Assembly (NCBI GenBank): GCA_022393335.1
Contig: JAJEKB010020458.1
Location: forward strand, 16,836 to 80,835
Direction: 5' to 3'
Source: Macrotrachela quadricornifera
Lineage: Eukaryota > Rotifera > Eurotatoria > Philodinida > Philodinidae
DNA length: 64,000 bases
The position numbers and the translations under genes were made by a program. This document shows positions 23,898 through 38,500 of the stretch, in pieces (the stretch's first letter is position 1; each line of letters begins with the position of its first letter). The notes under the pieces are model-generated. The model did not search any database and was not told the origin of the DNA. It saw only the letters and a program-made list of their open reading frames with translations.

Positions 23898-26800
23898 TTG
23901 AATAATTTATAAATGGAATAGTATGTAATATCTAAAAATAAATTCCATCTATATTAAGAAAATTTATTGGTTAAAGATAAAATATTTTCAGATCTATTTT
24001 CTTGGACAATATATATAGATTATCTTTTGTATACATTAAAATTTTTTTATCAAATCTTAGAATGTAAATGTCTAGAAATCATAAGTTTTTATTTATTCGA
24101 TAATAAGATCAAAGCAATTAATTATATAGAATAATGGTAATGTTGTACACATTAATTTTTGATATTAAGAAATATTCTTTAATTTATATAAAGAAATTTC
24201 TAAATTAAAAATTCTTCGTAGTTTTTATAAGATAATTAATAATCTGTATAAAGAATTTCTAATTTTTCACTATCTGACATGTGAAAGTTTATTTAAACAT
24301 GCAATTCATTTAGATATAAAGAAATAAAAACGATGAATAGAAAAATATTTCATTGATAAAAAACTATTGAACTTAAATATTTCTTTTTTGTATGTGTATT
24401 GAAGATTAAAATCAGTCACGCATTCCATTACATGTGAATACCTAAAGGAATTTTTGTGATATATGATCTCTTTAAAGTAGGATTGATATATCTTAATTTC
24501 ATCTATTGATTAGACAATATTTATTGAAGAAATACGTAACAAAATTGTTTCAAGGTCAAGCTCAAGATGGACTTTAATAAAGAATAATAACTAATTTTAT
24601 ATCCTGAAACAAGAATATTTTAAGTGAACTTATGATTTATTGGTTGGATATTTTAAACTCTCATTCAAAAATTGATCTCTGCTCAGGAACATTCAAATGT
24701 GCTGAAATTTGTAGGATATGTTAGAATTAGAATGAAGAAAATATGCTCTTTCTAGATTCATTCAATGTTTCAACTTTTTTCTTTTGCGATCACAAATTCA
24801 ATGACTCAAAAATCTCTCGAGAAATGGCCATCAAATTACATAATCATATATATACTAAAAAAAACGCCTTGTCATGTTCTATCTCTTATGATTGTCTTTC
24901 AAACAGAAAAAAAACTAATACATTAAATGGAACTGAAACACGAGCTTTTGAATAGGTGACCGAGAAAATGAAAACTAAAAAACGAAAAAACAGTTTGTGA
25001 CTTTCAAATAGAAAATTGACCATTTTGATAAAAACGAACTTTTTTCCAGGGAAGCCCTTAAAAAGACTAAATGATAAATGATATTATTAGTTTTTCAAAT
25101 TATTTCAATGATGAATAAATTAATCATTATTCTTTTAATTTTATGTTAATATTATTCATAAAATAATTAATGTTATTTTTAAACATTTTTCTGAAGTACT
25201 TGAAAAAGATTTTTTTCATATGCAAAAAAAATTAATTCAATGTAATTCTATAACTCACTTATTTTTTAATAATTTCAATTGCCGTTTTTAAGAATTACAG
25301 TCTATCATTGTTAAATCACTATAATTAAATATTTTTGAAAATATTCTTCTTATACAGAGGAGAAACTGCATATGAAAATTGATAATAATAATCTCGTTTG
25401 AACATATCAGTGAGAAATCTGTTTACAAAATCGAGAGCTTTGATATTTATGTTTTCATCAAATTGATTTTCGTCTAATCGTTACAGATACACTTTTAGAT
25501 AGTTAGTTAAAGTAGACTTATAACTGATCTGATAGGAACAGTCAAATCGGCAACTCTTTATTTATTTATTTATTTTCAGTCTAAAAATGTCGATTTTATT
25601 CTGATAAAACGTGTTGACAGAAAGTTTTAGTGTTTTTATTAAATACAAAGCCATATTGTTTTTCAATATGTCATTTATTTATCATTATTACTTTTATTTC
25701 TCAGATAAAATTGTTTTATTTTACTGCGTATAAAATACAACCAGAACTATTATATCAACTAGATTTCTTCACTTAATGCACGGATATTTCGTCAGAAGTC
25801 AGACTTAATCGACAAAGAAGTATTATATTCTTACGTGGAATATGAATGACAAAAATTAATGAATCTATATTTTAAAGACAGCTTTTTGACATATATCTTT
25901 CTTTTCACACGTGAGAAAAATATCATCGGTATTAGTGAATAACAAACCCTCTTTTCAAAGAATCGTACGCATTTGAGAGAAAAAAAAACGAACGAAGTTT
26001 TTTGATACTACTAATTTCAATTGATACAAATAGCTTCATAAGCAAATCTATTTTTTTTCTTGATTTAAAAAATTCGTTGAACAAACCGACTTAGAAACGC
26101 TGAATTAATTACAACTCGTGATTAAATAGGTCGCCAGAACTAAAACTTTTCTTTCAAAAATCCTTCTGATTATTTGACATTTAAATAGTATCAATAAACT
26201 TCAGCATGAATAACAGAATCGGAAATGTCATACTTATCGTTAACGCCTTAATAAAGTACATAATTTTCTTTCAATTAAGATAATGAACTGATTTTGTACA
26301 GTTTAATCTTCTGTCATTCTTGAATAAAAATATAATCTTAACTAATCTAGAAAACTAAATAGAAATAAGAACTAATCATCAACATAATTAACATGTCCTA
26401 TTGAAATTCTAAAAAAATTTAATTCATCTTCATAACATTCAATAAATGAAGATTAGTTACTTCTGTATCTTGCATTATAAACTGATAAAGTTCTCATTAT
26501 TGTCCTACTCCTAAAAATATTTCAAAAAACAAACCTAAAATTCTAAAGAAAACTGCTACTATTTATTGCTTTGATTTCTAATAATGATAATAAAACAGTT
26601 AATATCCATAAAAAATTTTCTAGTATCATTTTATATAATAATTCATCTAAAATCTAAATTTATTACAAAAAAAAAAAAATGAAGACAGTCATAAAAAAAA
26701 TAAAGATATCGATACAATTCTATTTGTCGTTAAACAAAGTTTTCACCAATGAATTATTTTCCATTATTTACTGCGCCATCTATAAAATATTTTAATCTTA

Positions 26801-27399
26801 AGAAAAAAAAAACTCGATAAGAATAGTTAAATAAAAGTTTATTAAAAAAAATCATATTTTTCAACAATCGATGAGTAATAATTCTTAATCATTAATATTT
26901 TATTTATTATGATTGGTCCTTAGAGAAAATATAAATAAATAATCATCGTGACAATTATCACGATATACTCTGCTGATATTTTTTTTCTTAAATCATATTG
27001 TATATGACAAGTAAATACTCACCCGCTTATTTTTTTTCAGATTAATTTTTTCTTTTGTTCATTCAATCTCGCGAACAAGGTAAAACTCGCATTTTTTTTA
27101 ATATAATTATTGCGATTTGTACTGTTTTTTGTGCGTGTGTGTGTGTGTGTGTGTGTTAAAATTATATATATATTCTGAATATAATATTATATCTATTCTA
27201 CTCATATCCTTAGGAAATATATCGAATAAAAAATGGAATATTTGTAAGTATGAATGTTAAACCATAAGAATGTTTTGTACAATTCCGTATAACATCGTTA
27301 GCCGATAGAACATGTCCAAAACTAGTTTTATTTTGTCTTTTTATCTTGCTTTTAATATTTTAACAACTCATTAAAATTTATTTATAAAAACAAAAGACA
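23898..27399. other. Long intergenic region
   Basis: About 3.5 kb of AT-rich DNA between divergent genes. Short open frames here (such as 24743-24955) have no protein-like composition. A (GT)n microsatellite lies at 27131-27156. No RNA gene or inverted repeat stood out. Confidence 0.5.
27131..27156 (+). repeat. (GT)n microsatellite
   Basis: About 13 GT units with one GC interruption, some 245 bp upstream of the SLC66A2-like start. Confidence 0.9.
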
Positions 27400-30188
27400 A
27401 TGTATCTATACTTATTTAGTGCTACCAGACGGAATTATTATTGGCATTGTTCGCTTTATTTCTTTATTATTGTTGCTTATTTATTGCTTGATTGTACTAA
27501 TGCTACTAATAATACTACTAATACCAATGGAGGAATAATTGCCGACGTAAAAAATTATTTTAATCATGTTTTTGAAAATTCTAATGAACCATTGAATGAT
27601 AATTTAACAACAACAACGAATGAAACTTTAACTCAAAATTCTACATCAATATTTCATAGACCAATGCATATGTCTGATGTTCGAAAGATTTTTTCGATTG
27701 TTTTAACACTATTGGCACAAGGTTTTATGATTGTAAGTTATAAAATCATATTTATTTTTTATATTAAACTAAATCTTCATCGCCAATGAGAGACTATAAA
27801 GCTAAATGCTTAACTACTACTTTTATCATAGAAGGTTAAAACAAAATATCTGAATACGATACTTTTCGGAGAAATTACATATTCAAAATCAGTAATCTAA
27901 AGATATATAATTTAATAAAATTTAATAAGAAGAAACGTTTGAGGATTTCAAAGTTCTCTTGCGCTTATTAAATAATAGAAGAAGACCTCGAAGCAATTTT
28001 TCAACAGAAAAAAAGGTATTCCATTTTACGCTTATTCTAGAATTCACTAACGTATAAGTACTTGAGATATGTTAGCAGTTTTCTTTATTAATTTTCATTC
28101 TATAGCGCATAAACTTTCAGTTTATTTTGAACAAAAAGATATATACATATATCCTCCTTGTTTTAGCTTTTAATTCTGCATTTGATTGACATGACAACGT
28201 ACTTAGAAATATCTGGATTTTTAATGAATCTTACATATTTCATTAAATAGACATGTCATAAATAAGAAATAGATTATAGATTAATTTATTGAATTAAAAA
28301 TATAATTTAATTTCGTTTTAAAAATAAAATAAGAAGAAAAATGATCGATTATTTTTATTTTATATTATCATGTAAAATTATTCAAGAAGGAAATATTTAT
28401 TGTATAAATATACAAGAGATAACTTTATTTATAGTAGAAATAACTTGAAATAGACTTTTCCGATACAAACGGAAGACAAAAAAATGCAATGTCTTTTATC
28501 TACATAGCTTTGTTTTTTTCATCATCCAATTACAACGTTTTGTAATATGAGGACATATGTCTTTGAAAAATTATTATAGGTGATGACAGACAAGTTCATT
28601 ATTATTAACTATGCTTTGCTGTTATATAATACATATATATATTACTCATGATTTTTACATAGTCTTTCTTTTGAAATATGAGTTATGTAAATACTTTCTA
28701 TTAAATGAACCTGTTTTTAGTATAACAAATATCATCTATCAGCTTTAACTTTAAGAAATAGAATATATGACATTCTCATCTTCTAAAATGTCTTTTTAAA
28801 AATAGAATTTATCAACGATTATAACATCTGATGAATAAAAAAAAAAGAAAAAAGAAAAATCTTTTGAATAGGTCACATATGAACTATATACAATTATATA
28901 GATAATCGAACATTTATGTAAGAATTTTTATTCTTTTTACTTAATAATCAATATTATTCATTTATGTAAATAAAAATCTGTCATTTCATTTTCTTTCATT
29001 ATATATTTAATTATTATTTATATTTTAGTTTGGTGGTGTTATTCCTTATATACCACAATATTTAATTATAAAACGAACACAAAATGCAGAAGGTTTTTCA
29101 AATTATGTTTGCCTTACATTACTTGCTGCTAATATAATTCGTATCGAATTTTGGTTTGGTAAACGTTTTGAAACTCCACTTCTTTTACAGTCAATAGTAA
29201 TGATTATTTGTATGCTTGTTATGCTTGAACTTTGGACACGTGTTCATTCACGAACAATATGTCGTAGTTTATCATCAGATCAAAATAGTATGTCAACATC
29301 AAAAGAACAATTAACAGAACCAGTATCCCATAAAAGATTTACTGATTTTGAAGTTGTTTATTTTTGGAAATGGACAACGTAAAGACAAAAAAAAAACCTG
29401 TTTTTAAATATTTATTTGATTGTTTTTTCTTTTAGATTTGCAAGTTATATTCAATTTTTAACTGTATTCACTTTTATTTTAAGTAAGAAGATTATATATA
29501 GATAGCATTTAATGAAGACTTCTAAAAAAAGTCTTTCTCAAATTCAAATGTAAAAAAAGTCTATCTTGATTTGAATTCATGATGTCAATGTATGTTCATT
29601 TCATTGAGTTCTCAGCTTATGGATAAAGACTATCTGTGAAAATTTGATGACTGAATTTTGAGTTAAAAATTTATCTATATATAACGATAGACTTTTTCAT
29701 TATTCACTAAGACCTACCTAATAGAAATAGTCTTAATCGAAAAATGATTTTAAATCAGAAAAGATTCCTTCGTTAGTTACACTTATTTGATTTTGTTGTT
29801 GATATAATAATTATTTTAGGTGTCATGACATGGGCATTACTTCATAATGTAGTTTATATTGAAACCATTGGATTTTTAGCTGTATTTGTTGAAGCACTTC
29901 TTGGTATGCCTCAATTTGTACGTAATTTTCGTTTAAAATCAACCGAAGGAATGAGTGTAAAAATGGTAAAATTAAATAATTTTTTGTTTTATTAAATAAA
30001 ATTTCGATTTAAAATTTTTTTTCAAGGTTCTTTTATGGGCATCCGGTGATATATTTAAAACAGTTTATTTTATTCTTCGAAATGCTCCAAAACAGTTTTG
30101 GTTATGTGGTATATTACAAATTAGTATTGATATTGCTATTCTTTGCCAAGTTATTATCTATTCAAATAAATATCGTATTCATAAATAA
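27400..30188 (+). CDS. SLC66A2: PQ-loop transporter, SLC66A2 (PQLC1)-like
   Basis: Five exons (27400-27732, 29029-29378, 29436-29482, 29820-29965, 30027-30188) give 345 residues. The PQ-loop motifs are IPYIPQYLIIKRTQNAEGFS (about 118-137) and LGMPQFVRNFRLKSTEGMS (in exon 4), each opening a triple-helix bundle, seven TM helices in all. Exon 2 contains the conserved FGKRFETPLLLQS stretch of SLC66A2. Human SLC66A2 is 271 residues; the extra length is a 105-residue N-terminus with its own hydrophobic segment and several N-glycosylation sequons. Family members work in endosomal or lysosomal membranes, and SLC66A2 has been linked to endosome-Golgi traffic and scramblase control. Introns 1 (1.3 kb) and 3 (337 bp) are long for this region. 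Confidence 0.83.
29549..29700. repeat. Small inverted repeat in SLC66A2-like intron 3
   Basis: AAAAAAAGTCTATC at about 29552-29565 is matched in inverse by GATAGACTTTTTC at about 29686-29698. It may be a degraded short element or a chance match. Confidence 0.3.
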
Positions 30189-32535
30189 TAATGTAGTTTT
30201 TCTCGAGTGCATGAATCTCTCTTTCCCTTTTTGTTTTGTGCATGTACTATTTATATCGATAAACAAAAAAATAACAATGAATATGAGTGAAGTGTATTTT
30301 CTCTTTTTTTTTTATTATATTTTATTAAACCTGCTGAATTAATGTCTAATTCTTGCTAATTATTCGTGTTCTTTTTATTTTATGTGTTTATTCGTCCATA
30401 TAATTTTTGTAAGAGAGCTAATATTTGTCCGTCTATTTTCTTTTATATTAACAAAATATTATATTTATATTTTAAGATTAACAAAAGAATAATACTCATA
30501 TTCATATCAATTGTTTTGTATTGATGTTGTAAAAAAAAGAAAATGTCGATCAATTTTTTGTTTTTTTTTTTTAATATCATAATCAGTCCATTAATATATT
30601 GTGAATATTCGTGATCGTTCTGTATGGTAACTACCAAATTAAGTTATTTTTCTTTTCCTGTTATTTTTCAATAGAAAAAATAATAGAAATTGCATGAAAC
30701 CTAAAATAGAGATATAGAAAACTATTTTCCCAAGAGTTCTATAAGGTAAATTTTGTTCCATGTCTTGGAATATGTTTATTTTAATTTTAGACAATTTTAA
30801 ATTGTCTTGAAAAATTAGTGCATTTCTACTTCAAACAGGATATACTGATTCAAGGAGCTAATCATTAAAGTACATAAATTTCAATTTTTATTGCATATCC
30901 TTGCAACACTTATAACAAGTAGCTGCAACTTGAAAAAAGAAATTCTTGATCAAAATCATTGATATAAAGTATTGTAGACATTAAATTACAATTTAGATAT
31001 GATTTTGACCTTTGACAATAAGATATTAAAATAACATTTTTCTTTTATATTATCGCACGACCATGTCTTATGTATCTTTCTTATGTATATATATATATAT
31101 ACATCATTGATTTAAAGATAACAATATGCAATTTGATGAAGTATATTAGTTGATCCATAACAAAAGAATCTTGATAGTCTTCACAATATCCTATCATTAG
31201 CATTTGTTTCTTTGACTACATAGAAAAAGAAAAGAGCGAAATGACAGAATGATTGACACGCATGCTCAGTCACTCATTCGACTTCATTTTTTATCTGCTT
31301 GTCTGAAATCGCGTTCGTTACCAGTCGCGTGCTCAATGACATATGAGCGGCATGTGGTCGCACAAATTTGATTACCACCAACACCATAACCACGCCCTAT
31401 ACGCATATTTGCATGTCAACACTTGCGTAATAATTTTTTTTTGTATAAAGAAAGAAAAGAGAGTTTATTGTATGTTAGGCGGAAACTGGACTCTCGTTCT
31501 GTCTTTATTCATTGCTTTTTTTTTGCGATTTCGCTTTACATATAGATCCGAATAGAATGAATGAGCAAAAGTGTGCAAAGTAATGACACGCTTTTGTACA
31601 TTTCAAATGTTGGTATATGTATACGCTTCAAATATCGAGTGAAGAAAAGAAAGAAAAGACGAGGAGGAAAGAGTGAGAAAGAGCAAAAGGGAGCAAGAGA
31701 GAAAGACAGTCCAATCTCCATCACACGATTGATTGCCATGCGAAAATGAGAAGAACAATAACAAAAAAAACGAGTTTAAACTAAAAAATGAACAACGATT
31801 ATTAATAGCATATCTTCAAATATCTACACATATGTTTAAAAGAGGTATGTCTAAAGGTTATCTTTCATCATATGTTCTTTTTTTTTTTATAGACAACGAA
31901 TCTTAATATTTCTTCCTTTTGTCCTACTTATTTGCAATCATAAGTGCTTGAGAAAGAAAAAAATTCGAGAGTTAAAAATGACATTAGTGAACATGAAAAA
32001 TGTCATTTATATTTCGTCATCGAACAAATTGATTGTCGATAGTACTAGTGAATATGCTTTTGTCTGTACCCATTGGGCTTTGACCATTCGTATTAATATA
32101 CATTTATATATGCCACTAACGAAAAAAAAAATGTACAATGTAACATACAATACAAATATACAACATTCGATCGATTTGCTTCATTTACATGATCGATTCT
32201 TTGAATTCATCATTACTACATGAGATTTTTATTCGATTGAGAAGTTCATTTGTAAATATTTATATAATATAGAGTATTTTTAAATCAATCGAGCCGATCG
32301 GAATAGTTTGTCTTTTACATTAAATATCATTCTATTATGATGATATAATTAGCACATATAAACAATTCCTTGTTTATATGCAAATCTTAGAAAAACATCT
32401 GAATTCTTCCTTCGATTAAATTATTTATATTGACTTTTTCTGAGATAAAAATAAGATTGAACTTTTAGATCTTATAGAAAACTAATTATATAAAATCTCT
32501 TGAAAAAATAAATTTCTATTTCTTCTTATTTTTAG
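30189..32535. other. Intergenic or 5' region of the TANC-like gene
   Basis: Holds the 3' end of the SLC66A2-like gene and presumably unrecognised upstream exons of the TANC-like gene. A less AT-rich patch at 31240-31750 could be promoter or 5'UTR. A frame opening with MSGMWSHKF at 31343 cannot be joined to the first certain TANC exon by an obvious donor in the right phase. Confidence 0.4.
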
Positions 32536-35500
32536 ATCTTGTTCTGTTTCGTTCGGCTCGTCTTTTTTCTTCATCAATTAAGAAAAAATCTCCTACCAAC
32601 GACGATGATTTATGCATTTCTCATTTATCAAATCGTTCATGTCCGATCTGTCGATGTCCATATGATAATCAAAAACACAAACGCTTAATCGATACGACAT
32701 GTCATCATGAAAAGTGCTATACATGTATGTTTAAATATGAACAATGTTCGATATGCTTGTCACATTTAGGTAAGTATCAATAGATACATATGTCAAAATA
32801 TTGTAAAATAAAAAAAAAAAGAAAAGAAAATTAATCAAGCATAACTAATATATAATAATTGAAATATGTTAAATAATTCATTAAAATTTTTATAATTATT
32901 GAATATAATGATGCTCATTATGATGTATTTATCCTTCAAATGAAGAACAATAATTTCAAATAAACTTTATATTATTTTAGTTAAAAATCGATGTTCACAA
33001 GATAATACAACTATAATGAGATCAACATCTCCTTTAACTTCACGTAATTCTTCTTCTCAACAAACTCCTATTTCATCAACAATAATTGCAAATAATTTAC
33101 TTGTTCAAGCTTCTCCTCCTATGTCACGTACTAATATCGAACGACCTCCACCAACACCAGTTAAACCAGTATCACACTTTCAAAAAATTCTACATCATTT
33201 TAATGGAAATAAATTATCAAATAATTCATTTATACGTGGAACACCACTTACATCAAGTCAGCAACGTTCAGCAATTAAAACTAATGGTTCAATGCCAATT
33301 ATATCAAAAAATAATACTAATAATAAATTTCCTGAACAATTACTTCCTAAACAACAACAATTAGATGAAGTTTTTCCTCCACCACCACCTCCAGAAATGG
33401 CACATGAACAATTACTTGATATATTATTCCAAAGTAATCGTACAAGAATTTCATCAATATCACCATCACCATCATCTTCATCAGCTACAACACATACATC
33501 AATTCCACGAATGATGATGGTAAAAAATAAGCAACAGCAACAACAACAACAACAACAAATCCAAATTAATCCCTCCAGTATTTCTCCAAGTATGTCAAAT
33601 TCTGATCTATCATTTTCACCATCAGGTTTTAATATTTTATCACCAAGTAAGTTATATCTATAGAAATTTGTTTCAATATATACTTATTTTCTTTTTGTAT
33701 TTCATAGGTATTGATACATTTTCGGGTTATGAACTTGGTCCAATGAGTAAATCAGTTCATAATACAATGATGGAATCTCAAACATGGTCACCACCACGTT
33801 ATATGACAACTCCATCGTCATCATCACCTTCAAATCATGCATGTCATTGTGGTTCTAATTTAAAAGATGAATTAAATTCAATAAATGATGAAGAAAAATG
33901 TTTTATTCAACGTGATTGGATTTATGATGAAATATTTAAATTATTAAAAGGTACAACTAAACCCGGTCTTGTTTTGTTAAGTCGTGCACCAGGTATGGGT
34001 AAAACATGGTTAATGAAAAATTTATTACGTTCAACAACAACATCATCATCATCACTACAACAAACAGCATCAATTATTACTCGACATGAAAAAAGTATGA
34101 AAATAAATTTATTTATTTATCATAAAATAATTATTACAGAGAAAGTCAATAAAGTAATTGACGAATTTATAATATCAATCTTATCAAGTCTTAGAAATTC
34201 TCGGGTACATATGCAGAATCGATCATATAACAGTAGTAATGAGAGAATTCTATATTCCTTTGATATCTAGTATTGTACACATTTAATGATTCCGTTAGTA
34301 ATGATTGAAAATATTTATTAATAAATTCAGTAATATAAAAAAATATTCATACTCACATTTATACTTAATCTTAATCAAACATCGTAAATACTTTTAATTT
34401 TCGATGAAAAAAACAAAGCTAATCTCTAAAATGACTTAAATTCGGTACATTCATTATTGAGAAAGATTGAGGTTGAATGTTATTAGATTAATTTATAATT
34501 GAACAAAGCGTCTATACTTGCATAAACAATATAAAATTCATTTTTTTTATGATTCTAATTTTAACAAAACTATTACCATTTATGTTTTAGAAATTCCATT
34601 GTTCTCGCATTCAACAAAAGTAAACTCTATAAAGAACCAGAACCAACACTATTATGTATTATTTTTTTTTAATTTTCCTATCTTTCAGATTTGCAATATT
34701 TTTTTATTGTGCCTATATCTCAGTATAGTTAGATAATGAAATCTTGAATTTTTTTCTTCTAAAATATGCACGATCGAAAGCTCGACAAAAGCTGTATAAA
34801 TAAATTCCTATGAGAAAATAAAAAATTTTTCAATTATTTATTGATCACGCGTAATAGCGTAAGAAGTGGTACTATCATGTCGATTTTTCATTTTGATTGA
34901 GTAGGATCGAAATTCAAGATTTTATTATCTAACTTTACCGAGATATAGATAAAATAATACATGATACTGTTATTACTAGTTCTCATTCATAATACAAGCT
35001 GTAGAGCTGATTCTTTCCATTTAATTAATAGTAACTATGTCTAACAATCTACCAGTGTCAGTGAATTTGCTTTTGTTAAACGTGAGAACGATGAGTTTTA
35101 AAATGTCTTCAGAACTTTTGGAATATTTAGATATCGCTGAATTTTTATGAACAACATCTTTTTATTCTTATTACTTTTTCTAGCTTCAATAATACGAGTA
35201 AATTCAACAAAAAAATCTTCTTATGAATGGTTAAAATCTCATATATTATCATCACATTTTTGTGATTGTTCACAGACAAATTCTTGTTCATTACCAGATA
35301 TAATACATTCGATAATCTATCGTGCACTTGAACATCCATTATTACATGCTTATCGTGATGTTATTTTACGTGAACAACATACACGTAAAGCAATTACATT
35401 AAATGCATGTATACAAAATGTTGAACATGCATTTTTTACTGGTAAAAAAAAATTCTCTTTTTATAAACGAAAAATCTATATTTAAATTTTTAGCATTTCT

Positions 35501-38500
35501 TGATCAATTAAATCAGTTAAAACTTCTTGGTCATTTACAAGAATTATTTTCCATTGCAAATCATATTTATTTAATCATTGATGGTATTAATAATGAATTA
35601 TGTGATACAGAAGGACAAACAATAACAGAATTTTTATTTACTAATATTCATCGTATACCATCATGGTTAAAATTAATAATAACAATGAATCGTTTAGATG
35701 ATAATCAACATCAAACAGAACAAAATACATTTCTACAAAATTTTGCTGTATTAGATATGGAAGATGATTTAAGATTTTCAAAACATTTACATGATGATAT
35801 TCGAGAATATTTATCAAAAAGATTAGCGGTAATGAATAAACTATTTGTTAATTTTTCATTCTTTTGAAAATATTTTTAATAATTGAAAAGATACGAGTTA
35901 AGATCAGAATTTTGTGCTCTTTCATAAATATGAGTTTAGAAATATTGTATCTAGTTTCTACCAAGAGTACCAAGATAACTATTGAATAGTCTAAAATTAT
36001 TATTTGCAATAGTGAACGAATAGATTTTTACTGGTTTGATAAAATCCTTTTTGAAAATACTAAAAGTTGTCGAACCTATTGAATTTGTATAGCGAATGTT
36101 TTTTTTACAAAATGTGATATTAAATGAAATTGTAGTTTTTAGTCAAGTAAAACTATACACATCTTATCAAATGCTCCTTTCTGTTTAGTTAAAAGGTTAA
36201 TTATTCGAAAATGAAAATTTAAGAACAACGAAAATTAAGATATCTTGTAAGAAGACAGTAAAAATCTTAAATATTGTATTTTTTCGGGTAGCTTTTGCTA
36301 TTATTTTACTACTTTCGAACAACAACTAAGACGAACTCCTAGCTTTTCAATTGTCAAAAATATTTTTGAAACGTTGAAAAATTAACAAACATTTTGCTTC
36401 CATTGAAAATTCATTGAAACTCTTTTAAAAATCCAATTTTTATGAATTTAAACTTATATTTATGATCATCGAGAGATAAATAAATATCTATGTTTTTTAT
36501 TATTATTATTAGAACAATTGTAGTGATGAATTATACGATTTATCATCATCTATATCAAATATTGATCAAATATGTACATTATCTCGTGGAAATATATTTT
36601 TTACTCAACAACTCTGTGATTTATTTGAACAAAGAGAATTTCCATCAAATATTGATCTACCTTGTACATTAAATGAAATATTTTATTATCGATTTTTAAA
36701 CAATAAAATTCAAGAACAAATTGAAACTTGTCGAGCTATTCTTGAAATATGTTTAGCATCACGACGACCAATTAATTTAAATGTTTTATATAATTGTCTT
36801 AATATTGATGAAGTAATACAAATTGAATGGTCAATATTTTTACAAGTACGTATATATTTATTTAAATTAATATTTTTATTCAAAATACGTATTTTTTTCT
36901 CTATAAAGGCTATCTCGTATTTATCTGTATTTCTAACACAATATTCAAATTCAACATATGCAATTATTCATGGATCAATTCGAAATTGGCTAATTAATAA
37001 TTCCAATCAATATTTTGCCTGTAATATAAAGTAAATATTTGTCATATATTACAAAAACTTTTTTCTTTTACTTTTCATTTTATTTTTATCTTTATAGAAA
37101 AGGCCATTCTCGTTTAGCACTTTATTTATCTCGTTCATTAACAAGTTCATTATATGGACCTGAAGCAATTGAATGTATTCGTCATTTATCTTTAAGTGAT
37201 TTATTTTCTAATAATATTATTCAAATGTGTCATATAATAAAAAATTTAATCGATGATCCATCACGTTTATTAGCTTCACTTCGTAATGCATTTTATCCTG
37301 AATTAGATATAAGTGAATTACTTTTAATGATATCAGCTAATCCAGATTCATTAGTTGATTCGATACATATGCCATTATTATGTATTGCATCACGTAATGG
37401 TTATACATCATTTGTTGAATTACTTTTAAAATATCATGCTAATGTTAATTTAATAACAAAAAATAATGAAAATAAAACAGCTTTAATGCTTGCTGCTGAA
37501 TATGGACATGAAGGAGTCGTTAAATTATTAATTAATTATAATGCTGATGTAAGTTTTATTTAATATTTTTGGAGTATAAATTTGTTTTTGTACGACTTAT
37601 AGTACAGTGTTAATTATAATTTCTGATCCTCTGCACTAAATTGTAAGTCGTATTGTAATAGGAACAAAAAAACCTATCAAATCTGTTCTTTCTTCTTTGA
37701 TTAAATTTTGAGTATCTTCTTTCCATTATGAGACATTTCAAAAAAAGACCTTTTGTATATTTCTATAGATCACATTGAAAGATAAATATCAATTAACAGC
37801 TGCTGCTTATGCAACAAAACATGTATCTGTTTTAAAATTATTTAAATGTAATGATGATTTAATAAAACAACAAGCATTTGTTTATGCTGCATCAAATGGT
37901 TCATTAGATGTTCTTGAATTTATGTTAACTGATAATGATTATTCATCTATTGATATAAATGGTATTGATTCTATACATGGTGAAACAGGTAAGTTTTATT
38001 TATAAAGATTTCATTAATTTATTATTAATATATATGTTTTTTTTTATAGCTTTAACAAATGCAGCAAGCTATGGTCATATAAATATAATTGATTATTTAG
38101 TAACAAATCATCAAGCAGATATAGATCGAATAAATTCTCGTCAAATGACACCATTATTATTAGCAGTTAAAAATGGTATGTGGTCATGTGTAGAATATTT
38201 ACTTGATCATCAAGCATCAATAGAACATTGTGATAAACAAAATCGAACATGTTTAATAATTGCAGCTAGTGAAGGTCATTTAGCTGTTATTGATAGTTTA
38301 TTAGAAAAAGGTTATGCATTTATTTGAATAAAAAAATTTTTAATTTGAATTTTTTTTTTTCGATTTTATTAGGCGCTAATGTACATCATGAAGATGAAGA
38401 AGGACTTACAGCTTTATCATGGGCTTGTTTAAAAGGACATTATCATGCTTGTGAAACTTTATTAGCTCATGATAGTGATATTAATCATGAAGATATACAT

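Noticed and set aside
24743..24955. Plus-strand open frame of 70 residues
   Set aside because: No domain, no splice context, composition like translated AT-rich intergenic DNA.
31343..31555. Possible first exon of the TANC-like gene starting MSGMWSHKF
   Set aside because: The only visible donor leaves phase 0, while the exon at 32536 needs one leftover base.
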